A stretch of 9,089 nucleotides of DNA. Source: Syntrophales bacterium. GTDB lineage: Bacteria > Desulfobacterota > Syntrophia > Syntrophales > UBA2192. Positions within the stretch are counted from its first letter, which is position 1. Every line of letters begins with the position of its first letter. A program made the position numbers and the translations under genes. The notes below the pieces were generated by a model. That model was given only the letters and a program-made list of their open reading frames with translations, was not told the origin of the DNA and made no database searches. The DNA lies in assembly GCA_025454095.1 (NCBI GenBank), contig JALOPC010000048.1, positions 1 to 9,089 of the forward strand. Reading direction: 5' to 3'. Below, piece after piece: positions 1-5,726 of the stretch.

Positions 1-1230
1 AGAAGTTCCCCACCAAGGAAGAGCTGGACGCGGTGGCGCCCAATCACCCCGTCGTGCTGACCCGCGCCTGCGGCCACGCCATCTGGGTCAACTCCAAGGC
101 GCTCGCCATGGCGGGCGTCGACAAGAACACCCCCAACCCCGCCGGCGGGACCATCGACAAGGATGCCAGCGGCAACCCCACGGGAATCCTCCACGAGACG
201 GCGCGCAACCTCGTCCGCAGCAAGATCACGCCCATGACGAATGACCGGCTCAAGGAGGCCATGCTCAAGGCCCAGGAGGAAATGTTCTCCTACGGGATCA
301 CCTCCGTGTTCTCCGCGGGCACCTCGGGCACGATGTCGAGCCTCCTGGAGACGAACCTCATGAAGGAGCTCTACGAGAAGGGTCAGCTCAAGGTCCGGAT
401 CTACAACACGATCAACGAGGGCGAAGACGCGAAGGCTTACTACAAGAAGGGCCCCGAGATCGGCCTCTTCGGAGACCGCCTGACGGTGCGCTGCATCAAG
501 TTCTACGCCGACGGCTCCCTGGGCGCCCGCAGCGCGCTGCTGCTCGAGCCCTACAGCGACAAGCCCGGCCACATCGGCGTGGAGCGCACGGCATACAACG
601 ACCTGTACAAGGGCTTCTCGGAGGCCCGCAAGAACGGCTTCCAGGTGTCGACCCACGCCATCGGCGACGGCGCGAACCGCCGCGTCGTCGACCTCTACGA
701 GAAGGTCCTGAAGGAGCAGCCCCTGAAGGACCACCGCTTCCGCATCCGAGCGGGTCGCGGGGCTGAAGATCATCCCGGCCATGCAGGGCATCCATGCCAC
801 CTCCGACAAGAACATGGCCGAGAACCGCATCGGGCCGGAGCGGATCAAGTTCGCCTACGCCTGGCGCAAGGTCATCAAGGCCGGCTCGGTCATCCCGAAC
901 GGCTCCGACGCGCCCGTCGAGCCCGTGAACCCCTACTGGGGCCTCTACGCCTCGGTGACGCGCATGGACAACGACGGCAAGCCCGACGGCGGCTGGTACG
1001 TCGGGGAAGCCATGACCCGCGAGGAGGCCCTGAAGTCCTTCACGATCTGGGCGGCCTACGGCCAGTTCGAGGAGAAGACCAAGGGCTCGCTCCAGAAGGG
1101 CAAGCTGGCCGACCTCGTCGTCATCGACCGCGACTACATGAAGATCCCCGCCAAGGAGATCAAGGACATCAAGGCGCTCCTGACCGTCGTGGGCGGCGAG
1201 GAGGTGTACCGCAGCCCCGAGCTGAAGTAA
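1..1230 (+). pseudogene. Amidohydrolase family 3 (YtcJ-like) metal-dependent hydrolase, 5'-partial and frameshifted
   Basis: The reading frame is open from base 3, so the gene starts before the window. The first part (3-746) reads like YtcJ-type amidohydrolases: TRACGHAIWVNSKAL, then IKFYADGSLGARSA, then STHAIGDGAN, whose His (654-656) is an expected metal ligand. After HRFRI (ending at 746) the matching frame moves by one base at 747/748. It resumes as ERVAGLKIIPAMQGIHATSD and continues through GSDAPVEPVNPYWG (Asp at 907-909, expected active-site Asp) to a normal C-terminus, GKLADLVVIDRDY, ending in TAA at 1230. Family members normally have IEHAQ plus several residues between these two halves. 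That block, with its metal-binding His, is absent. The change therefore looks like a deletion of 3n-1 bases (about 11-13 codons), not a single-base slip. The family hydrolyses amide or ester-type bonds; the substrate is unknown. It is either a true pseudogene or an assembly fault. Confidence 0.85.
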
Positions 1231-1249
1231 CCCGGTCGGGCCCCTGCGT

Positions 1250-1265
1250 CCCGGCGCAAGCCGGG
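1250..1265 (+). other. GCAA-tetraloop hairpin in the 3' untranslated region
   Basis: CCCGGC at 1250-1255 pairs perfectly with GCCGGG at 1260-1265, closing a GCAA (GNRA-type) tetraloop. It lies 20 bases after the amidohydrolase stop and about 30 bases before the intrinsic terminator. It could be a 3' mRNA-stabilising structure. In GC-rich DNA a 6-bp stem can also arise by chance, so no function is claimed. Confidence 0.4.
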
Positions 1266-1296
1266 CGGGGGTCGCAGACAGGAAGGGAAGGCGAAA

Positions 1297-1340
1297 GGGG
1301 ATCCTGCATGACGGACCGTCCATGCAGGATCCCCCTTTTT
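1297..1340 (+). terminator. Strong intrinsic terminator after the amidohydrolase gene
   Basis: A perfect 14-bp inverted repeat (GGGGATCCTGCATG at 1297-1310 with its complement at 1321-1334) encloses a 10-base loop and is followed by CTTTTT (1335-1340). This is a textbook Rho-independent terminator. It separates the broken amidohydrolase from the M20 gene, so the latter needs its own promoter downstream. The shifted reading frame of the broken gene has no stop until 1347-1349, so ribosomes that fail to correct the frame would run through this hairpin. Confidence 0.9.
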
Positions 1341-1412
1341 ACGATTTGAGGGCCCGCTACGGCCCGTTTCCGACTGCCTGGACGTTCGCGCCCATCGAAG
1401 GGAGAAGCCACG

Positions 1413-2702
1413 ATGAAACGCTCGAGATGCACCCGGATGCTGCTGCCGATCCTCACCGTCACGCTGCTGTGCTTCGCGTTGCCCGCCTGGGCGGATTCCG
1501 CCGGGGTCTCGAAGGCCGTCGACGATGCGGCCCCCGCGAGCCGGGTCATTTCCCAGAAGATCTGGGAGTACAAGGAGCAGGGCATGAAGGAGTTCAAGAG
1601 CTCCGCCCTGCTGATGGAGGAGCTGCGCAAGCTCGGCTTCACCGTCACCGGCAACCTCAAGGTCCCCGAGGATGCCTTCAAGGAAGGGGTCCTTCCGACG
1701 GCCTTCAAGGCCGAGCTCAAGGGCAAGGGGCCGGGGCCCACCGTGGCGATCATGCTCGAGTACGACGCCCTGTCCAACGGGCACGCCTGCGGGCACAACC
1801 TCATCGCTTCCTCGGGCTTCCTGGCCGCCGCGGCCCTGGCGAAGGTCATGGCTGCAACGCCGGGCCGGCTCGTCGTCGTCGGCACGCCCGACGAGGAAGG
1901 GGCCGTCGGGAGCGGCAAGGTCAGCCTTGCGGCGGGCGGGTATTTCGACGATGCCGACGTGGTCTTCATCACCCACCCCAGCGACCGCTGGAGCCTGGAC
2001 CAGAGGCTTCTGGCGATGAAGCGGGCGGTGTTCACCTTCAAGGGCAAGTCGGCCCATGCCGCCGCGGCGCCCCACAAGGGGGTCAACGCCCTGCGGGCCG
2101 TCCTTCTGACCTTCAACTGCATCGACAGCCTCCGGGAGCACCTGCGGCAGGACATCCGCATCCACGGCATCATCAACAAGGGCGGCGAGCGGGTCAACGT
2201 CGTGCCCGATCTGGCGCAGGCCACGTTCCTGTGCCGGGCACTCGACACGGCGACGATGGAGGAGACCTACGGCAAGCTGGCCAACTGCGCGAAGGCCGCC
2301 GCCCTCGGGACAGGGGCGACCCTCGAGTTCGTGCCGCGCAAATACGGGCTGACGGCCTCCATCGCCGTGCCGCCTCTCAACGACACGGTGAAGAACAACC
2401 TGGCGGGGCTCGGCGTGGGCGCCGGCAGGCTCAAGGACTTCGACAGCCTGGCCTCGTCCGACCTGGGCAACGTGGGCTACCTCCGCCCGACGGTGAACCT
2501 CTGGTTCCAGATCGCGCCGGAGGGGACGGGGCTGCACACGGACGCCTTCCGCGAGGCGGCCAACTCCGACGAGGGGTGGAAGGCCGCGGTGATTGCTGCG
2601 AAGGCCGTCGCGCTGTCGGCCTACGAGATGCTCACGCAGCCGGCGAAGCTCAAGGCCGTCCAGGAGGCCTTCCGGGACGCGAAGGCGCGCGAGGGCAAAT
2701 GA
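1413..2702 (+). CDS. Exported M20-family amidohydrolase (M20D / AbgB-like)
   Basis: This 429-residue metallohydrolase of peptidase family M20 resembles p-aminobenzoyl-glutamate and N-acyl amino acid amidohydrolases. Residues 1-27 are a Sec signal peptide (basic start, hydrophobic core LLPILTVTLLCFALP, AWA cleavage site before Asp28), so it should act in the periplasm. Metal and catalytic motifs are in order: HACGHN at 124-129 (Cys126, His128), DEE at 160-162 (general-base Glu), His188 in THPSD, and His375 in GLHTDAF. The lid domain begins near FKGKSAHAAAAPHKG (209-223), and GGERVNVVPD is at 257-266. The ATG at 1413 follows an AAGGGAGAAG ribosome site. Length fits the family. It is the first gene of the lysP/lysO cluster, with a 92-base gap to lysP. 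It probably frees an amino acid from an acyl or aryl conjugate; the true substrate cannot be read from the sequence. Confidence 0.9.
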   Translation: MKRSRCTRMLLPILTVTLLCFALPAWADSAGVSKAVDDAAPASRVISQKIWEYKEQGMKEFKSSALLMEELRKLGFTVTGNLKVPEDAFKEGVLPTAFKAELKGKGPGPTVAIMLEYDALSNGHACGHNLIASSGFLAAAALAKVMAATPGRLVVVGTPDEEGAVGSGKVSLAAGGYFDDADVVFITHPSDRWSLDQRLLAMKRAVFTFKGKSAHAAAAPHKGVNALRAVLLTFNCIDSLREHLRQDIRIHGIINKGGERVNVVPDLAQATFLCRALDTATMEETYGKLANCAKAAALGTGATLEFVPRKYGLTASIAVPPLNDTVKNNLAGLGVGAGRLKDFDSLASSDLGNVGYLRPTVNLWFQIAPEGTGLHTDAFREAANSDEGWKAAVIAAKAVALSAYEMLTQPAKLKAVQEAFRDAKAREGK

Positions 2703-2748
2703 GGCGCCCCGGGGAACCGGGATGCCTTGCAGGAAAAACATGACGGTC

Positions 2749-2774
2749 GCAGCCCCCGGAGGAACGGGGGCTGC
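2749..2774 (+). other. Intercistronic hairpin upstream of lysP, with a Shine-Dalgarno-like loop
   Basis: GCAGCCCCCG at 2749-2758 pairs perfectly with CGGGGGCTGC at 2765-2774 (10 bp, almost all GC) around the loop GAGGAA. No T-run follows, so it is not a standard terminator. It sits between the M20 stop (2702) and the lysP start (2795). The actual ribosome site used by lysP is more likely GGGGAG at 2780-2785, nine bases before the ATG. The hairpin could set relative expression or protect the downstream mRNA; this is inference. Confidence 0.5.
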
Positions 2775-2794
2775 AGACCGGGGAGCATTGCTTC

Positions 2795-4279
2795 ATGGAC
2801 CCAAAGCAGAACCCGGCGTCCCCGATGACCGGCTCCGGCGCAACGGAGAGGCATCTCGTGCGCAGCCTCCAGGCGCGCCACATGTACATGATCGCCATCG
2901 GCGGCGCCATCGGCACGGGCCTGTTCCTCGCCAGCGGGGCGACGATCAGCCAAGCGGGCCCAGGCGGTGCGATGCTCGCCTACGCGATCATCGGCGTCAT
3001 GGTCTACTTCCTGATGACGAGCCTCGGCGAGATGGCCACCTGGCTTCCCGTGTCGGGCTCCTTCGGGACCTACGCGGCCCGGTACGTCGACCCGGCCTTC
3101 GGGTTCGCCCTGGGCTGGAACTACTGGCTCAACTGGGCCACCTGCCTGGCCACGGAACTCGTGGCGGCGGCGATCCTCATGAAGTTCTGGTTTCCCGGCA
3201 CGTCCGCCGCCCTGTGGAGTGCCGTGTTCCTGGTCCTCATCTTCGGGCTCAACATCCTCTCCACCCGGGCCTACGGGGAGAGCGAGTACTGGTTCGCGGG
3301 CATCAAAGTATCCACGGTAATCCTCTTCCTCGTCGTGGGCACCCTGATCATCTTCGGCCTCATCGGGGGGAAGTCCCCGGGGTTTTCAAACTGGGTCGTC
3401 GGGGACGCGCCTTTCGTCGGGGGGGTCGGCGCCATCGTGGCCGTCTTCATGATCGCCGGTTTTTCCTTCCAGGGGACGGAACTGGTGGGCATCGCCGCGG
3501 GCGAGAGCGCGGAGCCCGAGAAGAACATCCCCCGGGCGATCAACACCGTGTTCTGGCGCATCCTGATGTTCTACATCGGCGCCCTCGCGGTGGTGAGCTT
3601 CCTCATCCCCTACACGAACCCGAACCTGCTGAAGAACGACGTGACGGATTTCGCGGTGAGCCCCTTCACGCTCGTCCTCGAGGAGGCGGGTCTCGTCTAC
3701 GCCGCCTCCCTGATGAACGCCGTCATCCTCACCTCGGTGCTCTCGGCGGCCAACTCCGGCCTCTACGCCTCGGCCCGGATGCTCTACGCCATGGCCCGGG
3801 AAGGAAAGGCGCCGGCGCTGTTCATGCAGCTCAACCGCCGCTCCGTACCGGTCAACGCCCTGCTCGTCACGGCCGCCTTCGGTTTCCTCGCCTTCATCAC
3901 GTCGCTCGTCGGCGAGGGAACCGCCTACAGCTGGCTCGTCAATGTCACCGGCGTGATCGGGCTCATCGCCTGGCTGGGAATCGCCCTGAGCCACTACCGC
4001 TTCCGGAAGGCCTTCGTCGCCCAGGGCCGCGACCCGAAGGAGCTGCCCTACCGGGCCCTGTGGTTCCCCTTCGGGCCGATCTTCTCGCTCGTGCTCTGCC
4101 TGGTCGTCATCGGCGGGCAGGGCTGGGGCGCCCTGACGGGCGATGCGATCAAGTGGCACGACCTGGCGGTTGCCTACATCGGCGTGCCCGTCTTCGCACT
4201 CTTCTTCTTCGGGTACAAGCTCAGCCGGAAGACGAAGGTCGTCCCGCTTGCACAGGCCGACCTGAGCCGCGACCACTAG
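2795..4279 (+). CDS. lysP: LysP-like amino acid permease (APC superfamily, AAT family)
   Basis: This 494-residue inner-membrane transporter is probably a proton-coupled lysine (or related amino acid) importer. The first transmembrane segment carries GGAIGTGLF (36-44), followed by SGATISQAGPGGA (47-59), GFALGWNYWLNWA (103-115), FQGTELVGIAAGES (225-238), KNIPRAI (243-249) and VSPFTLV near 288-294. From memory, these blocks match E. coli LysP (489 residues) better than GabP or ProY, especially FQGTELxGIAAGES, so I favour lysine. Specificity by memory alignment is not proof. About twelve hydrophobic segments are visible, and both termini are hydrophilic, as in the family. ATG at 2795 is preceded by GGGGAG at 2780-2785; an in-frame ATG at 2825 is a less likely alternative. 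It lies between an exported hydrolase and a split lysine exporter. Confidence 0.9.
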   Translation: MDPKQNPASPMTGSGATERHLVRSLQARHMYMIAIGGAIGTGLFLASGATISQAGPGGAMLAYAIIGVMVYFLMTSLGEMATWLPVSGSFGTYAARYVDPAFGFALGWNYWLNWATCLATELVAAAILMKFWFPGTSAALWSAVFLVLIFGLNILSTRAYGESEYWFAGIKVSTVILFLVVGTLIIFGLIGGKSPGFSNWVVGDAPFVGGVGAIVAVFMIAGFSFQGTELVGIAAGESAEPEKNIPRAINTVFWRILMFYIGALAVVSFLIPYTNPNLLKNDVTDFAVSPFTLVLEEAGLVYAASLMNAVILTSVLSAANSGLYASARMLYAMAREGKAPALFMQLNRRSVPVNALLVTAAFGFLAFITSLVGEGTAYSWLVNVTGVIGLIAWLGIALSHYRFRKAFVAQGRDPKELPYRALWFPFGPIFSLVLCLVVIGGQGWGALTGDAIKWHDLAVAYIGVPVFALFFFGYKLSRKTKVVPLAQADLSRDH

Positions 4280-4290
4280 GCGGCGGCGCC

Positions 4291-4321
4291 GGGAATCGGG
4301 TGTCGGGTCTTGGGTCTCGGG
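4291..4321 (+). repeat. Period-7 G-tract repeat (five GGG runs), candidate G-quadruplex
   Basis: GGG occurs at 4291, 4298, 4305, 4312 and 4319, exactly seven bases apart, separated by four-base spacers AATC, TGTC, TCTT and TCTC. This is a degenerate heptanucleotide tandem repeat of about 4.4 units. It also fits the standard intramolecular G-quadruplex pattern (at least four G3 runs with loops of 1-7) on the coding strand. It lies in the 98-base gap between lysP and the first lysO gene, about 57 bases upstream of the latter's start. Confidence 0.75.
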
Positions 4322-4377
4322 AAAAAATGAAAGGGTCATCGCAGGGGCCAGGAAGGGGCGATCTGCGTGGGAAGCCT

Positions 4378-4656
4378 ATGCTTGAAATCTGTGCGCTGCT
4401 GATCGCCGGCGTGGGCATCGGGTGGCTCATCCGCCGGCGGCGGTCCTGGGTGAGAGCGTCGGAGCGCCTCATGACGGGATTCGTGTACCTCATGCTGTTT
4501 CTGCTCGGGCTCGGCGTGGGCGCCGACCCGGAGATGATCCGCAACATCCGCACCCTGGGCCTCCAGGCGTTCGGCATCGCATTGTTCGCTCTGGCGGGGA
4601 GCATCGCCGCGGGGCTGATCTGCTCCCGGGTGGTGTTCCGGCGCCATGAAAGATAG
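4378..4656 (+). CDS. LysO family transporter, N-terminal part of a split lysine exporter
   Basis: This 92-residue membrane protein corresponds to the N-terminal domain of LysO (DUF340 / Lys_export). It has three hydrophobic segments: about 3-18 (ICALLIAGVGIGWLI), 31-48 (LMTGFVYLMLFLLGLGVG) and 61-82. Between the first two is a basic loop, RRRRSWVRASER. E. coli LysO is one chain of about 299 residues; here the N-terminal domain is a separate gene. The stop overlaps the next gene by 11 bases, implying translational coupling and complex formation. I chose the ATG at 4378 because the hydrophobic segment starts directly after it; a weak GGGAAG-like site lies just upstream. An in-frame ATG at 4327 would add a 17-residue Gly/Ser-rich tail not expected in the family. 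Split LysO pairs are, to my knowledge, also found in other bacteria, so this is probably functional. Confidence 0.8.
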   Translation: MLEICALLIAGVGIGWLIRRRRSWVRASERLMTGFVYLMLFLLGLGVGADPEMIRNIRTLGLQAFGIALFALAGSIAAGLICSRVVFRRHER

Positions 4657-5251
4657 CCTGATCATCCTGGGGTTCTTTGCTGCCGGTATCGCAGCCGGTC
4701 TCGGCTCGTGGACGCCGGACTGGCTGTGCACCGAGAAGGCCCCCCTCTACGCGCTCTATGCGCTCATCCTGCTCGTCGCCGTCGTGATCGGCGCGGACCC
4801 GCGCCTGGCGGACATCGTCGGGCTCATCCGGCCGTCGGTCCTGCTCGTGCCCGTCTTTGCCGCCCTCGGCACCCTCGCGGGGAGCCTCCTCTACGCCTGG
4901 CTGTTCGGCCAGCCGGGGCTTGCCGACACGCTCGCGATCGGTTCGGGGTTCGGCTACTACAGCCTCTCGAGCGTGCTGATCGGCCAGCTCTCCGGCAGGG
5001 ACGCGGGCGTCGTCGCGCTGCTGTCGAACATCTCCCGGGAGATTTTCACCCTGCTGTGCACGCCCCTGCTCGTGCGCTGGTTCGGAAAGCTCGCGCCGGT
5101 CATGTCCGGCGGCGCCACCGCCATGGACACGACCCTCCCCGTGATCGCGAAATTCTCGGGCCGGGAGATGACGGTCATCGCCGTCATCAGCGGCCTCGTC
5201 CTGACGCTCGCCACGCCTGTGCTGATCTCGATGATCTACCGGTTCCTGTAA
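4646..5251 (+). CDS. lysO: Lysine exporter LysO, C-terminal core domain
   Basis: This 201-residue polytopic membrane protein matches the C-terminal two thirds of LysO (E. coli YbjE), the lysine/proton antiporter that also exports thialysine. Visible family blocks are GSGFGYYSLSSVLIG (99-113), NISREIFTLL (128-137), SGGATAMDTTLPV (154-166) and the final hydrophobic helix VISGLVLTLATPVLIS. Glu132 (SREI) and Asp161 (AMDTTLP) occupy the positions of the intramembrane acidic pair reported as critical in E. coli LysO. Both are present, which argues for an active transporter. Its ATG at 4646 lies inside the upstream N-terminal-domain gene (11-base overlap), so the two should be made together. It ends the amino-acid cluster, 30 bases before a hairpin at 5281. 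Confidence 0.88.
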   Translation: MKDSLIILGFFAAGIAAGLGSWTPDWLCTEKAPLYALYALILLVAVVIGADPRLADIVGLIRPSVLLVPVFAALGTLAGSLLYAWLFGQPGLADTLAIGSGFGYYSLSSVLIGQLSGRDAGVVALLSNISREIFTLLCTPLLVRWFGKLAPVMSGGATAMDTTLPVIAKFSGREMTVIAVISGLVLTLATPVLISMIYRFL

Positions 5252-5280
5252 CAGGGGACGATCCGTGGCGGAAACGAGAA

Positions 5281-5308
5281 AGGGGTTGCCGCCTGCGCAG
5301 CAACCCCT
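5281..5308 (-). terminator. Hairpin ending the tRNA-Gly/tRNA-Cys unit; may also end lysO
   Basis: AGGGGTTGC at 5281-5289 pairs with GCAACCCCT at 5300-5308 around a 10-base loop. On the minus strand the hairpin is 12 bases after the tRNA-Cys CCA end, and is followed by the T-rich stretch TTTCTCGTTT, as expected of an intrinsic terminator. On the plus strand, after lysO, no T-run follows. A bidirectional role is possible, but the minus direction is better supported. Confidence 0.6.
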
Positions 5309-5320
5309 GAATCCATTATC

Positions 5321-5396
5321 TGGAGGCGGCAACCGGATTCGAACCGGTGAATAACGGTTTTGCAGACCGCTGCCTTAGCCACTTGGCTATGCCGCC
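5321..5396 (-). tRNA. tRNA-Cys (anticodon GCA)
   Basis: Read on the minus strand, this 76-base gene folds fully. The 7-bp acceptor is GGCGGCA with TGCCGCC. The anticodon stem GCGGT/ACCGT encloses the loop CTGCAAA (anticodon GCA, Cys). The T arm is ACCGG-TTCGAAT-CCGGT. The discriminator is U and CCA is encoded. The U73 discriminator is typical of cysteine tRNAs. It is nine bases downstream of tRNA-Gly on the same strand and probably co-transcribed with it. Confidence 0.97.
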
Positions 5397-5405
5397 GCTG
5401 TTGAC

Positions 5406-5480
5406 TGGAGCGGGCGAACGGATTTGAACCGTCGACGTCTACCTTGGCAAGGTAGCACTCTACCGCTGAGTTACGCCCGC
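5406..5480 (-). tRNA. tRNA-Gly (anticodon GCC)
   Basis: On the minus strand, acceptor GCGGGCG pairs with CGCCCGC. The anticodon stem CTACC/GGTAG holds the loop TTGCCAA (anticodon GCC, reading GGC/GGU). The T loop is TTCAAAT, the discriminator is U, and CCA is encoded (75 bases). It is the first gene of a two-tRNA unit with tRNA-Cys, served by the promoter at 5503-5530. Its D arm and anticodon stem are nearly identical to those of the divergent tRNA-Val. Confidence 0.97.
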
Positions 5481-5502
5481 TCTTGCTGTGAAAGAGGAAC
5501 AG

Positions 5503-5530
5503 ATAATAGCAAAAGATGTTCTCTTGTCAA
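5503..5530 (-). promoter_or_regulatory. Sigma-70-type promoter of the tRNA-Gly/tRNA-Cys unit
   Basis: On the minus strand a perfect -35 box TTGACA (5525-5530 as TGTCAA on plus) is followed after 16 bases by TATTAT (5503-5508). Transcription would begin near 5496, about 16 bases before the mature tRNA-Gly 5' end at 5480. The box lies in an AT-rich island unlike the surrounding GC-rich DNA, supporting a real promoter. Confidence 0.8.
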
Positions 5531-5555
5531 TAAAAAATTACAGAGCTTTTTCCTC

Positions 5556-5584
5556 TTGAAAAACGGGCTCCAGTACGCTATAGG
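5556..5584 (+). promoter_or_regulatory. Sigma-70-type promoter of tRNA-Val
   Basis: A -35 box TTGAAA (5556-5561), a 17-base spacer and a -10 box TATAGG (5579-5584) precede tRNA-Val. The likely start near 5591 is only about four bases before the mature tRNA 5' end at 5595, as is common for bacterial tRNA genes. It diverges from the tRNA-Gly promoter, with 25 bases between the two -35 boxes. Confidence 0.75.
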
Positions 5585-5594
5585 ATGGCCACAC

Positions 5595-5669
5595 GGGCGG
5601 TTAACTCAGCGGGAGAGTGCTACCTTCACACGGTAGAAGTCACTGGTTCAAATCCAGTACCGCCTACCA
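5595..5669 (+). tRNA. tRNA-Val (anticodon CAC)
   Basis: This 75-base cloverleaf has acceptor GGGCGGT paired with ACCGCCT (a G-U pair at 1:72). The anticodon stem CTACC/GGTAG encloses the loop TTCACAC (anticodon CAC, reading GUG). The T arm is ACTGG-TTCAAAT-CCAGT. It has an A73 discriminator and an encoded CCA. It is a single-gene unit with its own promoter just upstream and a strong terminator nine bases downstream. A separate CAC isoacceptor fits a GC-rich genome that uses GUG heavily. Confidence 0.97.
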
Positions 5670-5677
5670 TGAACGCC

Positions 5678-5710
5678 AAGGGCTGCGGCTTCGGTCGCAG
5701 CCCTTTTTTT
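5678..5710 (+). terminator. Intrinsic terminator of tRNA-Val
   Basis: AAGGGCTGCG (5678-5687) pairs with CGCAGCCCTT (5696-5705) around an eight-base loop, and the T-run extends to 5710 (seven T). It directly follows the tRNA-Val gene and stands in the short gap before the convergent M48 gene, whose stop is at 5727. The minus-strand side has no T-run, so it should mainly serve the plus strand. Confidence 0.9.
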
Positions 5711-5726
5711 GCCTGCCCGAGGGGCG

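Noticed and set aside
1134..2741. Long minus-strand open frame (535 codons) opposite the M20 gene
   Set aside because: It is rich in Arg, Gly, Pro and His with no recognisable family. It lies antisense to a gene with full catalytic motifs, so it is a GC-rich shadow frame.
3386..4339. Minus-strand open frame (317 codons) opposite lysP
   Set aside because: It has low-complexity His/Arg/Glu/Asp-rich composition and lies antisense to a clear permease.
5424..5636. Small plus-strand open frame across the tRNA genes
   Set aside because: It overlaps tRNA-Gly, both tRNA promoters and part of tRNA-Val, and has no plausible ribosome site.
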